Shown here piece after piece: positions 51,011 through 60,169 of a DNA stretch of 64,000 bases. The position numbers and the translations under genes were made by a program. The first letter of the stretch is position 1; every line of letters begins with the position of its first letter. This DNA is from Leifsonia sp. Root4 (lineage in GTDB: Bacteria; Actinomycetota; Actinomycetes; Actinomycetales; Microbacteriaceae): NCBI RefSeq assembly GCF_001425085.1, contig NZ_LMDN01000001.1, positions 22,364 to 86,363 on the forward strand, given 5' to 3'. The notes under the pieces were generated by a model. That model ran no database searches and was not told the origin of the DNA. It worked only from the letters and a program-made list of their open reading frames with translations.

Positions 51011-53398
51011 CTAGCGAGTATTGCTGAGTACTCCCTGCCCGGGTGAGAATGCTGCACTCACGCGTGCGAACAGCGATGTGGGAACGAGCCGAGCACGGAG
51101 CCGACGGTGAGGCGACAGGGCCCCGCGGATCGCCGCGTCGAGCACTGCGGCATCGCGCAGTATCCCCTGGGCATCGGCCTGGCGCGCAACACCCGCGGCA
51201 TCCGGCCGCGCGTAGCGCTCCCGCTCGAACTCGCCGAGCAGTCGCTCCAGCGCCGCATCCGCCTCAGCGCTCTCCCCGCCGGCATCGCGGAGGATCGTGC
51301 GGATGGTGGCGCCTCGAGCCCTCGCCGTCTCGGTGTCGCGCACGGGATGCCCGCAGTCGGTGAGCGTGTCGGCCAGATCCTGCCAGAGCGGCCCGATCCC
51401 CGCCCCTCCGACCGTCCTGCGCCTCCGCCACACCGCCAGCAGGCTCCGGGCGAGCCACGGAACCGCCAGCAGCACGAGCACGGCGGCCGCCAGCAGCAGG
51501 TTCCGCGTCAGCAGTTCGCGCGCCTCGGCGGCATCGGCGACCGTGTTCGACCGGCTCGACTCGTCGACGCTCCTCGCATCCGGCCCGGTCACCGCACCGT
51601 TGCTCGCCTGCGGAGCGGGCACCACGGGCGACGTGGCGGCGGTCGACGGCAAGGAGTAGCCGGGCACGGTGCCGCGACCGGGCGTCGGCTCAAACGGCAC
51701 CCAGCCGACGCCCTCGAAGTAGAGTTCGGGCCACGCGTGCAGATCGGAGGTCTGCACCTGGTAGAGCACGGCCCCCTCCAACCGTTGCCGCGTGCGCTCC
51801 CCCGGTGCGTAGCCGAGTGACACCCGTGAGGGGATGTCCAGCGTGCGCGCCATCACGGCCATCGCGGAGGCGAAGTGGATGCAGTAGCCGGCCCGCACCT
51901 CGAGGAAGCTGCCGATCGCCCGGAGGCCACCGCCGTCGAAACCCTCGTCGACCGGCGTCTCCTCCGAGTAATTGAAGTCGCGGCCGCGCAGGAACTTCTG
52001 CAGTGCCGCCGCCTGGAGATACGGGGTCTCGGCCGCGGCGGTGACCGCCTCCGCCGTCTCGCCGATGATCGGCGGCATGTCGCCAGGCAGTTCGAGGTAG
52101 CGCGCGATCTCGCCGGGATACTGCTTCGCGGATGCGGCCAGGTCCTGTTGGGTCGGCGAGAGCTCGAGGCCGTTCACGACGTAGCTCTGCCCGGCGATCG
52201 TGGACTGCGTCGTTGCGACGGTCAGCGCATCCGAATCCCAGTACCACTGTCCGTTCAACCCCTCGATGCTCGTCGCCGGGTACGGCACAGGCAGCCATTC
52301 GCTGCGCACGGCCGCGACCTGGATGCTCGTGCGCACCTCCTTGGTCGCCACGTTCCCGCCCAGGCCGGGAGGGTCAGCGAACTCATCCACCGTGTTGGAT
52401 TCGTTGAACGCGCTGTGCCCGGCCACCCAGCTGTCGCCGGAGAAGGAGTCGAGGGTGAGCATCTTCAGGTACACCGCGCGCGCACCGGTTGAGCTGTATG
52501 CCAGCGCCGGCGCCGGCGCGGGGCGCCGCAGGTCCTGCCCCAGATCGATCAGCGGATTCACGGCACCTCCGAACAGCGACGTCGATGGTGGGCCGACGCC
52601 GAGCGGTGCGCCGAGGGAGACGACGGGAACCGCCGCCGTCAAGACCAGCGCGGAGACGATCGCGACGGATCCGACGCCGATGGCGCCGCCGAGCGGTCCA
52701 AGGCCCGGCTGTTTCGTGGCGGCGACGATACGCGCGCCGCCCTGCGCCCGATCGCGGCCGGCCGCCCCTGTGACGGCCTGCTCCTCACCGCGGCGAGTGC
52801 GCACGTCGACGCGCAATAACAGCAGGTACGCGGATGCCACAAGCACAAGCGCCCAGAGCTGCTCGTCCTGGCGCAGGACGACGGTGGGCACGATGGCGAG
52901 AATGGCGATCGGGATTCCGGCGAGCGCCGGCATCCGCAGCCAGACGGCCAGCATGTCGGCCACGAGCACGAGCAGTCCGGCCCCGACGCTGAGCAGGAAG
53001 ACGATCCCCGGCGTCGCCTCGGCCGGCACCGCCTGCGTCTGGATCGACGACTGCCCCTCGGCCAGCAGCGCCCCGAACTCGCCGATGGTGTCTGGTGTCG
53101 GCAGCAGCAGGAGCAGACCGGTTCCCCCTCCGAAACCGAAGGTCAGATACACGATGAGCGCGGCGAATGAGAGCGGTGGCACCAGCGGGGGTGCGACGCC
53201 CCACCCGCGCAGCAGCGCGCTGGAGACGCCCGTCACGATGATGGCGGCGACGCTCGCCCACCACCACGAGAACGAGATGAGAACGGGTGCGAGCACCAGT
53301 AGGCCGGTCGCCGTGAGCAGCATGACGGCGCCGCCAAGCAGCCAGTACGGCCTGCCGCGCTGGGCGAAGCGCGCTGCGGGGTCAGGGTCAGGCGACAT
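51011..53398 (-). CDS. Transglutaminase-like membrane protein (DUF3488 type)
   Basis: A 795-residue protein. About seven membrane segments fill the first 230 residues (DUF3488 region). A large outer part follows, with the transglutaminase core: Cys in RAGYCIHFASAMAVMARTLDIPSR (in part, about residue 505), His in DLHAWPELYFEG (about 553) and a nearby Asp-type position in WVPFEP. Another helix at about 665-690 leads to a cytoplasmic tail. These proteins always travel with MoxR and DUF58; the substrate is unknown. ATG at 53398 overlaps the DUF58 gene by 11 bases; longer frames reaching 53482 are unlikely. Confidence 0.88.
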   Translation of the reverse strand: MSPDPDPAARFAQRGRPYWLLGGAVMLLTATGLLVLAPVLISFSWWWASVAAIIVTGVSSALLRGWGVAPPLVPPLSFAALIVYLTFGFGGGTGLLLLLPTPDTIGEFGALLAEGQSSIQTQAVPAEATPGIVFLLSVGAGLLVLVADMLAVWLRMPALAGIPIAILAIVPTVVLRQDEQLWALVLVASAYLLLLRVDVRTRRGEEQAVTGAAGRDRAQGGARIVAATKQPGLGPLGGAIGVGSVAIVSALVLTAAVPVVSLGAPLGVGPPSTSLFGGAVNPLIDLGQDLRRPAPAPALAYSSTGARAVYLKMLTLDSFSGDSWVAGHSAFNESNTVDEFADPPGLGGNVATKEVRTSIQVAAVRSEWLPVPYPATSIEGLNGQWYWDSDALTVATTQSTIAGQSYVVNGLELSPTQQDLAASAKQYPGEIARYLELPGDMPPIIGETAEAVTAAAETPYLQAAALQKFLRGRDFNYSEETPVDEGFDGGGLRAIGSFLEVRAGYCIHFASAMAVMARTLDIPSRVSLGYAPGERTRQRLEGAVLYQVQTSDLHAWPELYFEGVGWVPFEPTPGRGTVPGYSLPSTAATSPVVPAPQASNGAVTGPDARSVDESSRSNTVADAAEARELLTRNLLLAAAVLVLLAVPWLARSLLAVWRRRRTVGGAGIGPLWQDLADTLTDCGHPVRDTETARARGATIRTILRDAGGESAEADAALERLLGEFERERYARPDAAGVARQADAQGILRDAAVLDAAIRGALSPHRRLRARLVPTSLFARVSAAFSPGQGVLSNTR

Positions 53399-54761
53399 CG
53401 TGGATCCGCCCCCGTTCCGCCTCGGCCCAGGCATCGGGGATGTGTTGCGGCGAGCGCAGCTCGACGCAGTGCCAACCGGCATCGATCAACGTCTCGATCG
53501 CGCTTCGCCGCATCGTGTCGAGCACGAACGCCACGGCCGGCTCACAGTAGGGGCGGAGCGCCGCCAGCGCGTTCGTCTCCTCCTCGTCGATGTCGATGAG
53601 CACGGCGAACGCCGGCAGGTGGGAGCTGGTGCGCAGCGCGCTTCCGGCAGGGGCCTCTCCGGCCTCCACACGCGGTGTCGGCCACGGCAGTTGGAGATTG
53701 GCGAGCCCCTCCAGCAGCGCCCGGTCGCCGCCCGGCGTGCGGAAGGAACACGGAGCGTCGCCGCGCAGGCCACCGCGCAACCCGCCGTGGGAGTTCTCGC
53801 CGCCTCCGGAACTCAGCTGGCTCGGGCCGGTCTCGATGACGTCGAGGCGGAAGCCGCTCTCCAGCAGTTGGATGGCGATGGAGGCGACAATCTCCAACGC
53901 CGATTCGACCGCGCTGTCGAGCCGGCCGAAACGATCGGCGAGTCCAGCCCGCTCCGTGGCGGAGGCGCCGGAGAGCGTGGTGTCCAGGATGATCCGCGCT
54001 TCCGGGTTGCTGCGTTGCTCCTCCTGACGCACCATCAGCTCGTCGCGCTTGGCCGTCGCGGCCCAATGCACACGCCGCAGCGGGTCGCCGGGCCGGTACT
54101 CGCGCGCAATCAGCTCGTCCGAGTTGGGGTTCGTGTGGCGCAGCAGCTCGTGCAGCGCGCCGGTGCCGGAGCTGAGCGACCGCCCACTGCCCGGGAGCGC
54201 GCTCACCCGTGGTGTCACGATCAGATCGTGGGGTTCGCCGACCGGCCGCTCGGCGTAGGCGAGCCCGAATGGGTCTCCCATCCCGAGGATGAGCGGGCCG
54301 ATGTCGTAGACGCCGCGCCGGCGCGGGCGCAGGGTGTACTCGAGCCTGGCCGTGTCGTCGCCGCCGTCGGCTCCCGGTTGGTGTCGGCCGAGTGCGGGCA
54401 GCAGCGCGCCCTGCGGAAGCAGAATCCCGGATGCCGCCTGATCACGCCATCGTGCCCCGAAACTCGGTCGGCGACCGATGTTGCGCACCACGAGCGAGAC
54501 GACGGCCTCCCCGCCGGCCGGCACGATTCCGGGTGCGAAGACGCGCGTCACGTGCACCCGGGCTCCACGGAGTGCGACGTAGCCGAGCGCTGCGAGCGGC
54601 ACGGCGATGAGCACGAACGCGACGAAGAGGAACTCCCTCCTGCTGAGCAGGATTCCGCAGCCGGCGAGCGCAACGCCGACGACGAGCAGCGCCCAGCCGC
54701 GGCGGCTGAGGCGCGGCCACCAGTCGCGCCGCAGAGCTGTCGAACCGACTGCCGCGCTCAT
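53388..54761 (-). CDS. DUF58 (von Willebrand-like) protein
   Basis: A 457-residue protein. Two N-terminal membrane helices (about 23-60) are followed by a beta-rich part and the DUF58 core: EYRPGDPLRRVHWAATAKRDELMVR (in part) is the signature, about residue 220. It usually includes a metal-ion-dependent adhesion-like fold. Acts with MoxR and the transglutaminase protein; MoxR ATPases are thought to help fold or activate such partners. It overlaps the transglutaminase gene by 11 bases and follows moxR by 36 bases. Confidence 0.88.
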   Translation of the reverse strand: MSAAVGSTALRRDWWPRLSRRGWALLVVGVALAGCGILLSRREFLFVAFVLIAVPLAALGYVALRGARVHVTRVFAPGIVPAGGEAVVSLVVRNIGRRPSFGARWRDQAASGILLPQGALLPALGRHQPGADGGDDTARLEYTLRPRRRGVYDIGPLILGMGDPFGLAYAERPVGEPHDLIVTPRVSALPGSGRSLSSGTGALHELLRHTNPNSDELIAREYRPGDPLRRVHWAATAKRDELMVRQEEQRSNPEARIILDTTLSGASATERAGLADRFGRLDSAVESALEIVASIAIQLLESGFRLDVIETGPSQLSSGGGENSHGGLRGGLRGDAPCSFRTPGGDRALLEGLANLQLPWPTPRVEAGEAPAGSALRTSSHLPAFAVLIDIDEEETNALAALRPYCEPAVAFVLDTMRRSAIETLIDAGWHCVELRSPQHIPDAWAEAERGRIHDVA

Positions 54762-54797
54762 CGTGTTCGCCTCCTCTTCGCGCCCTTGCCGCTGCGC

Positions 54798-55895
54798 CTA
54801 GGCCCGTTGCGCCGAGCCGAGCGGCACCGGTGTGGCCGCGACGATGCGCCGGATGACCTCTTCGATCAGAGGCGCGCTCTCCTGGTGGTGGTGCCCGAGC
54901 GCGCGGCTCGTCGGCACCAGCCGGTGCCCGAAGACGGCGACGACGAGCTCGTCGATGTCGTCGGGCAGCACGAAGTCCCTGCCATGAAGCGCCGCATGCG
55001 CTTTCGCGGCGCGCACAAGCTGAAGTGTCGCCCTGGGGCTGGCGCCGAGCCGTAGATCACGGTCGTCGCGGGTGGCTCTGGCGATGCTGACGGCGTATTC
55101 CTTGACGCCGGCGGAGGCGTACACGGCGCGGGCTGCCTGCATCATCGCGCGCAGCTGTGGCTCGGTCACGACCGCGCTGATCCGGGCGAGCGGGCTGGAG
55201 GTGTCGCGGGCGTCGAGCATCGCCAGCTCGCTCTCCGGGTCCGGGTATCCCATCGAGATGCGGGCCATGAATCGGTCGCGCTGCGCTTCGGGAAGGGCGT
55301 ACGTCCCCTCCATCTCGATCGGGTTCTGCGTGGCGACGACGGTGAACGGGCTCGCCAGCGGGTAGGTGGTGCCGTCGACGGTGACCTGGCGTTCCTCCAT
55401 GCACTCGAGCAATGCGGACTGCGTCTTCGGGCTGGCGCGGTTGATCTCGTCGCCGATCACGATGTTGGCGAACACAGCCCCCGGCTTGAATTCGAAGCGA
55501 CGCTCGGCCTGGTTGAAGATCGAGACGCCCGTCACGTCGCTCGGAAGCAGATCGGGGGTGAACTGGATGCGGCTGACGGAGGCATCGACGGAGGCGGCGA
55601 GCGCCTTGGCCAGCATCGTCTTGCCGACACCGGGCACGTCCTCGATCAGCAGGTGGCCCTCGGCCAGCAGCACCGTGAGGGCGGTGCGCACCGCCGTGTG
55701 CTTGCCGTCGATGACAGACTCCACGTTCGCCATGATCTGCGCGGCGAGTGACGCGAGTTCGTGCACGGGCATTCCGGCCACGGCATCCGCGGGTGCCGCG
55801 GCGCGTTTGCTCTGTGCCGTGGGAGTCTCGGTCGCCTTGCTCTGCGCAGCCGTGTTCTCGGCCGTCGTTGTGATCTCGATCGGCAGTCCGGTCAT
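54798..55895 (-). CDS. MoxR-family AAA+ ATPase
   Basis: A 365-residue AAA+ protein with a low-complexity N-terminal tail of 45 residues (TAAQSK/TAQSKR repeated), then Walker A DVPGVGKT (86-93), the hallmarks [20 protein letters not shown]-like [24 protein letters not shown] (in part), Walker B in IVIGDEIN and sensor motif [21 protein letters not shown] (in part). MoxR proteins act as chaperones for DUF58 or metal-cofactor partners. Its ATG overlaps the coaD stop (ATGA). Confidence 0.92.
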   Translation of the reverse strand: MTGLPIEITTTAENTAAQSKATETPTAQSKRAAAPADAVAGMPVHELASLAAQIMANVESVIDGKHTAVRTALTVLLAEGHLLIEDVPGVGKTMLAKALAASVDASVSRIQFTPDLLPSDVTGVSIFNQAERRFEFKPGAVFANIVIGDEINRASPKTQSALLECMEERQVTVDGTTYPLASPFTVVATQNPIEMEGTYALPEAQRDRFMARISMGYPDPESELAMLDARDTSSPLARISAVVTEPQLRAMMQAARAVYASAGVKEYAVSIARATRDDRDLRLGASPRATLQLVRAAKAHAALHGRDFVLPDDIDELVVAVFGHRLVPTSRALGHHHQESAPLIEEVIRRIVAATPVPLGSAQRA

Positions 55896-56380
55896 TGCGG
55901 GCTCCTCTGCAGATACTCGGACACCACGGCGGGCACGTACGGCGAGACGTCGCCGCCGAGGGCGGAGACCTGGCGCACCAGCGAGCTCGACACGTGGCCG
56001 TGGGCGGGGTTGGGCAGCAGGAACACCGTCTCCACCCCCGCGAGGTGGCGATTGACGATGGCCATGGGCGTCTCGTAGGCGACGTCGATCTGGGAGCGGA
56101 TCCCCTTGACGAGCACCGATGCACCCACCTCGGTGCAGTAGTCGACGAGGAGTCCGACCGTCCAGGAGGAGACGACCACGTTGTCGGCCGTGAACGACTC
56201 GGCGACGGCCTGCTCGATCAGCGAGACGCGCTGGGCGATCGGCAGCAGTGCCGACTTGTCTGGGTTGTGCACGACGAGCACGTGCAGTTCGTCGTACAGT
56301 CCTGCAGCACGCTCGATCACGTCGAGGTGCCCGAGGGTGACGGGGTCAAAGGAACCAGGGACGACGGCGATCCTGCGCAT
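55892..56380 (-). CDS. coaD: Phosphopantetheine adenylyltransferase
   Basis: Fourth step of coenzyme A synthesis: phosphopantetheine plus ATP to dephospho-CoA. At 162 residues it has the normal length, with [17 protein letters not shown] (9 on) holding the TxGH nucleotidyl-transfer motif, [41 protein letters not shown] (in part) and the C-terminal signature [20 protein letters not shown]. The ATG at 56380 is the family start; a frame to 56443 is too long. Sits between recG and the MoxR cassette, overlapping the latter by four bases. Confidence 0.95.
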   Translation of the reverse strand: MRRIAVVPGSFDPVTLGHLDVIERAAGLYDELHVLVVHNPDKSALLPIAQRVSLIEQAVAESFTADNVVVSSWTVGLLVDYCTEVGASVLVKGIRSQIDVAYETPMAIVNRHLAGVETVFLLPNPAHGHVSSSLVRQVSALGGDVSPYVPAVVSEYLQRSPQ

Positions 56381-56443
56381 AGAACTCACCCTAGCGCGTG
56401 GAGTGCGGCACACAAGGTGGCCGGGGCAATGGTGAGGAGCCAC

Positions 56444-58687
56444 TCAGTTCTTGCTCAAGAACTCCCGGCTGGCCTCGTCGAGTCGGCGTGCGACGGCGTC
56501 GGCCAGCCCCTGGTGTTCGCGCAGCTCGGGGTCCTCCTCGATGATCCGCTCTGCGGCTCCGCGCGCATCGAGGATCAGTTCCCCGTCGTAGGCCACCCGC
56601 AGCAGGCGCAGCGAGGAATGTCCGCCGGATTGCATGCCGCCGAGCACGTTGCCCTCCCTGCGCAGTTCGAGGTCGACCTGCGCGAGTTCGAAACCGTCGA
56701 GGGTGGCCGCGACCGCCTCGACGCGCGCCAGACCGACGCTCTCCGGAACGGCTCGCGTCACGAGCAGGCAGAGCCCTGGAACGCCGCCGCGCCCGACGCG
56801 CCCGCGCAGCTGGTGCAGCTGTGAGACACCGAAGCGATCGGCATCCAGCACGACCATCATCGAGGCGTTCGGCACGTCGACGCCGACCTCGATCACCGTC
56901 GTCGCGACCAGCACGTCGATCTCGCCGGCGGCGAAGGCGATCATCGTCGCCTCCTTCTCCTCGCCGCTCATCCTGCCGTGCAGCGGTTCGATGCGCCGCC
57001 CCTGCAGGCTCGGCAGCGCGCGGAGCTCGGCCAGCACGCGCACAACGCTCGCCAGTGGCGCGGCGGATCCGGCGTCGGCGTCGCTCTCCAGCTCCTCGCC
57101 CTCTTCGATCTGTTTGGGTTCGATCGCCGGGCAGACGACGAATCCCTGCCTGCCCAGAGCCAGCTCCTCGGTGAGTCGCCGCCAGATCTGCCCCTCCCAG
57201 GCCGGTTTGATCGCCAACGGCACGATGAAGCTCTCGATGCCCGGTCGCCCGGCAGGCAGCTCCGCGATCACGCTCACGTCGAGGTCGCCGAACACCGTCA
57301 TCGCCACGGTGCGCGGGATCGGGGTGGCCGTGAGCACGAGCACGTGCGGTTGACGGCCCTTCAGCCGCAGCGCATCGCGCTGATCGACGCCGAAGCGGTG
57401 TTGCTCGTCGACGACGACGAGGCCGAGGTCGTAGAACTCGACGGAGTCCGAGATGAGCGCATGGGTGCCGACGACGATGCGCGCCTGACCCGAGACGGCA
57501 CGCAGCGTCGCCTTGCGCCGTTCTGCTGCGCCCTGCTGACCGGTGAGGAGCGTCGGCACGAGCTCTGCCGCCAGGTCGGGGCCGAGCGCGCGGACGATCG
57601 AGCGCAGGTGCTGGGACGCCAGCACCTCCGTCGGTGCGAGCAGAGCCGACTGCCCGCCGGAGTCCGCGACGGCGAGCATCGCCCGCAGCGCCACGATCGT
57701 CTTGCCCGAGCCGACCTCGCCCTGCACCAGCCGGTTCATCGGGGAGCTGGCGGCCAGATCGCGCGCGATCTCCTCACCGACGGTGTTCTGGTCGCCCGTC
57801 AGCCGGAACGGCAGGGCGGCGTCGAACCGTTCGAGCAGGCCGCCGGGCTTCGGCACGCGCGGTGTCGCCGGCTCCGTGCGCGAGCGGGCCCTCTTCTGCA
57901 GCAGGGCCGCCTGCAGCACGAACGCCTCCGTGAAGCGCAGGGTGCGTTTGGCGCCGAGCCAGTCGCCGTCCTTCTCCGGGCGGTGGATCGCCTCCAAAGC
58001 CCTGGCCTGCTCGAGCAAGGACCTCTCGCGGCGGAGTTCGGCGGGAACGGGGTCGGGGATGAAGCCGATCGCGTCGAGGGCGGTGCGCATGATCGAGGCG
58101 ATCTCCGCGCTCGTCACCTGGTTGGTTGCCGGGTAGATCGGGATGGGTGTCTCCGACCAGCGCCTGGCCTCGTCATCGCTGTCGATGCCGAACGGATCGT
58201 CGTCGAGGTCGGTCTCGAACGGGGCGAAGTGCGGGTGCGCGAGTTGCAGGCTGCCCTTGTAATCGGTGATCTTGCCGGAGAAGATGCCGCGCACGCCCGG
58301 CCGCAGCGTCTCGAGCCGCCACTTCTGGTTGAAGAAGGTGAGCTTGACGACGGCCGTGCCGTCGCTGATCGTGATCTCGACGATCGAGCCCCGCCGCGTC
58401 TTCATCGAGCGCTCGCGGGCTTCCGTGACCTGGCCGACGATCGTGACGTTCTCGCCGAGCGGGAGGTCGCTGAGCGCCGTCAGCTCTCCACGTTTGGTGT
58501 AGCGCCTGGGGTAATGCGCCAGCAGATCGGCCATGGTGACCATGCCGAAGGCCTTCTGCAGGGCGGACGCCGTGCGCCCGCCGAGCACGCCGGCGATCTT
58601 GTCGTCGAGTGATGCCAGCCCCGGGGCGATGGGCAGCGCGGCGAGCGCGGCCTGCTCTCGTGCCAGGGGGTCCAGCGGCTCGGTCAT
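56444..58687 (-). CDS. recG: ATP-dependent DNA helicase RecG
   Basis: Branch-migration helicase for stalled forks and Holliday junctions. The 747 residues have the N-terminal wedge/OB domain (TIVGQVTEARERSMKTRRG in part), helicase motifs I (GEVGSGKTIVALRAML), II (VVDEQHRFGVDQRD), TATPIPRT and VIEVGVDVPNASMMVV, and the closing QLHQLRGRVGRGG. The start overlaps the upstream TPR gene stop by four bases; coaD begins 63 bases after its stop. Confidence 0.95.
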   Translation of the reverse strand: MTEPLDPLAREQAALAALPIAPGLASLDDKIAGVLGGRTASALQKAFGMVTMADLLAHYPRRYTKRGELTALSDLPLGENVTIVGQVTEARERSMKTRRGSIVEITISDGTAVVKLTFFNQKWRLETLRPGVRGIFSGKITDYKGSLQLAHPHFAPFETDLDDDPFGIDSDDEARRWSETPIPIYPATNQVTSAEIASIMRTALDAIGFIPDPVPAELRRERSLLEQARALEAIHRPEKDGDWLGAKRTLRFTEAFVLQAALLQKRARSRTEPATPRVPKPGGLLERFDAALPFRLTGDQNTVGEEIARDLAASSPMNRLVQGEVGSGKTIVALRAMLAVADSGGQSALLAPTEVLASQHLRSIVRALGPDLAAELVPTLLTGQQGAAERRKATLRAVSGQARIVVGTHALISDSVEFYDLGLVVVDEQHRFGVDQRDALRLKGRQPHVLVLTATPIPRTVAMTVFGDLDVSVIAELPAGRPGIESFIVPLAIKPAWEGQIWRRLTEELALGRQGFVVCPAIEPKQIEEGEELESDADAGSAAPLASVVRVLAELRALPSLQGRRIEPLHGRMSGEEKEATMIAFAAGEIDVLVATTVIEVGVDVPNASMMVVLDADRFGVSQLHQLRGRVGRGGVPGLCLLVTRAVPESVGLARVEAVAATLDGFELAQVDLELRREGNVLGGMQSGGHSSLRLLRVAYDGELILDARGAAERIIEEDPELREHQGLADAVARRLDEASREFLSKN

Positions 58688-59475
58688 TCTTCGATCGTAG
58701 GCTCAGTCTCCGACACGCTCGGCTGAGCAGCGGGCGGAGTCGCGAGGAGCGCGGCGATCTCGGCCGCGACGTATGGGTCATCGGGGCGCTGGACGGCGAG
58801 CACACGCTGGAGCTTCAGCGCCTCGTCGGTGCGGCCGAGGCTGCGGAGGCACCTGGCGATGGCCCAGCGGGCGATGAAGCGCTGCTCGGAGGTTCCGACG
58901 GCCTTCGCGAAATCGAGTGCGCGCTCGAAGTAGGGCAGTGCCTCCTCGGCGCGTCCGTTGTCGTGCAGGTACCAGGCCAGGTTGTTGTTCAGCGCGACAC
59001 CCCAGCGCTGGGTGCGCGCCTGGCTGGCTGTGGCGAGCAGCTCGAGGCCGTCTGCCGCCCACTGCTCCTCCTGGCCGACATCCGTCAGCGCCAGCATGTG
59101 CAGGGCGTCCAGGACCAGGAAGGTGACACCACCGGCGGCGGCGTCACGAGCGGCCTTGGTGAAGAGCGGCACCGCCTCCTCCGGAACGCCCTCGGCCACG
59201 CGCAGCCGGCCGCGCTCCAGTGCGATGCGGGCGGCGACGATCGGGCTGTCGCTGTCGATCGCGTTCAGCACGGCGTCACCGTCGTCGTACTGGCCGGAGA
59301 GCCCGAGCGCCCGAGCGAGCTGTGTTGCGAGCTCTGCCCTGGCCTCGTCGCTGTATTCGCTGTCGTCGCACGCATGTCGAAAGCGCTCGGCGGAGAGCTG
59401 CGGGTCGGTAAAATTCCACAGCTGATCCAGGACTGTCTGGTCAATGGTCTTCGGTGACGCGTTGAGATCTGACAC
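58684..59475 (-). CDS. Tetratricopeptide-repeat protein
   Basis: A 263-residue helical protein. TPR units are visible as ALNNNLAWYLHDNGRAEEALPYFERAL and ARWAIARCLRSLGRTDEALKLQRVLA (in parts), with degenerate earlier units. It would serve as a protein scaffold; the partner is unknown. The start is a GTG at 59475; a longer frame to 59655 would cover the divergent rsmD gene. The stop overlaps recG by four bases. Confidence 0.72.
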   Translation of the reverse strand: MSDLNASPKTIDQTVLDQLWNFTDPQLSAERFRHACDDSEYSDEARAELATQLARALGLSGQYDDGDAVLNAIDSDSPIVAARIALERGRLRVAEGVPEEAVPLFTKAARDAAAGGVTFLVLDALHMLALTDVGQEEQWAADGLELLATASQARTQRWGVALNNNLAWYLHDNGRAEEALPYFERALDFAKAVGTSEQRFIARWAIARCLRSLGRTDEALKLQRVLAVQRPDDPYVAAEIAALLATPPAAQPSVSETEPTIEE

Positions 59476-59527
59476 ACTCCCATCTTCACAGAGTTGGCCC
59501 TCGTGTGCGGGGTAGGCTCGAAGCACA

Positions 59528-60112
59528 ATGACACGAATAGTTTCCGGATTCGCCGGCTCGCTCACCCTGCGAGTGCCCAAGAACGGTACCCGCCCGACCA
59601 GCGACCGTGTGCGCGAGGCGATTTTCTCGGCGCTCGACGCCCGCGACGCCATCACCGGACTGCGCGTGCTCGACCTCTACGCCGGCTCCGGAGCGCTCGG
59701 GCTGGAGGCCGCGAGCCGCGGCGCGCGTGTTGTGACGCTGGTCGAGAAGAACCAGCAGGCTGCCACCCTCTGCCGGGCGAATGCCTCGGCCGTCGCGAAG
59801 GCCGCGCCCCGAACCAGCGCACCGCAGATCACCGTGAGCGGGCAGAGCGTCCAGGGCTTCCTCGACAGCACGAGCGCCGGTTTCGACCTGGTCTTCATCG
59901 ATCCCCCCTATGAGCTCAGCGCCGAGGAGCTCGCAGAGAATCTGCGCGCGCTCGCACCGCTGCTGCACGAGGAGGCGATCGTGATGATCGAGCGCAGCTC
60001 CCGTTCGCCGGAGCCGGAGTGGCCGAGCGGCCTCGAGCTGGACCGCCGCAAGGACTACGGCGACACGACGCTCTGGTGGGCGCACGCGGCAGAGGCGCAG
60101 CCAGACGCCTGA
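59528..60112 (+). CDS. rsmD: 16S rRNA (guanine966-N2)-methyltransferase
   Basis: Methylates G966 in the 30S subunit. The 194 residues start with RIVSGFAGSLTLRVPKNGTRPTSDRVREAIFSAL (in part), the family opening, and contain the S-adenosylmethionine motif VLDLYAGSGALGLEAASRGA (in part) and the catalytic DPPYEL. The two starts of rsmD and the TPR gene face away from each other with 52 bases between them. Confidence 0.93.
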   Translation: MTRIVSGFAGSLTLRVPKNGTRPTSDRVREAIFSALDARDAITGLRVLDLYAGSGALGLEAASRGARVVTLVEKNQQAATLCRANASAVAKAAPRTSAPQITVSGQSVQGFLDSTSAGFDLVFIDPPYELSAEELAENLRALAPLLHEEAIVMIERSSRSPEPEWPSGLELDRRKDYGDTTLWWAHAAEAQPDA

Positions 60113-60169
60113 TCCGCCGCCCCGTGTGGGATCTATCCCTCACCCCAGCCGCTGTGGAAGACTCTGAGC

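Noticed and set aside
51011-53482. Longer starts for several minus-strand genes (transglutaminase gene to 53482, coaD to 56443, TPR gene to 59655, thiL to 63757, rpsP to 26078, rplS to 16082)
   Set aside because: The additional residues are not conserved, run into neighbouring genes or promoters, and lie before the recognised family N-termini or ribosome binding sites.
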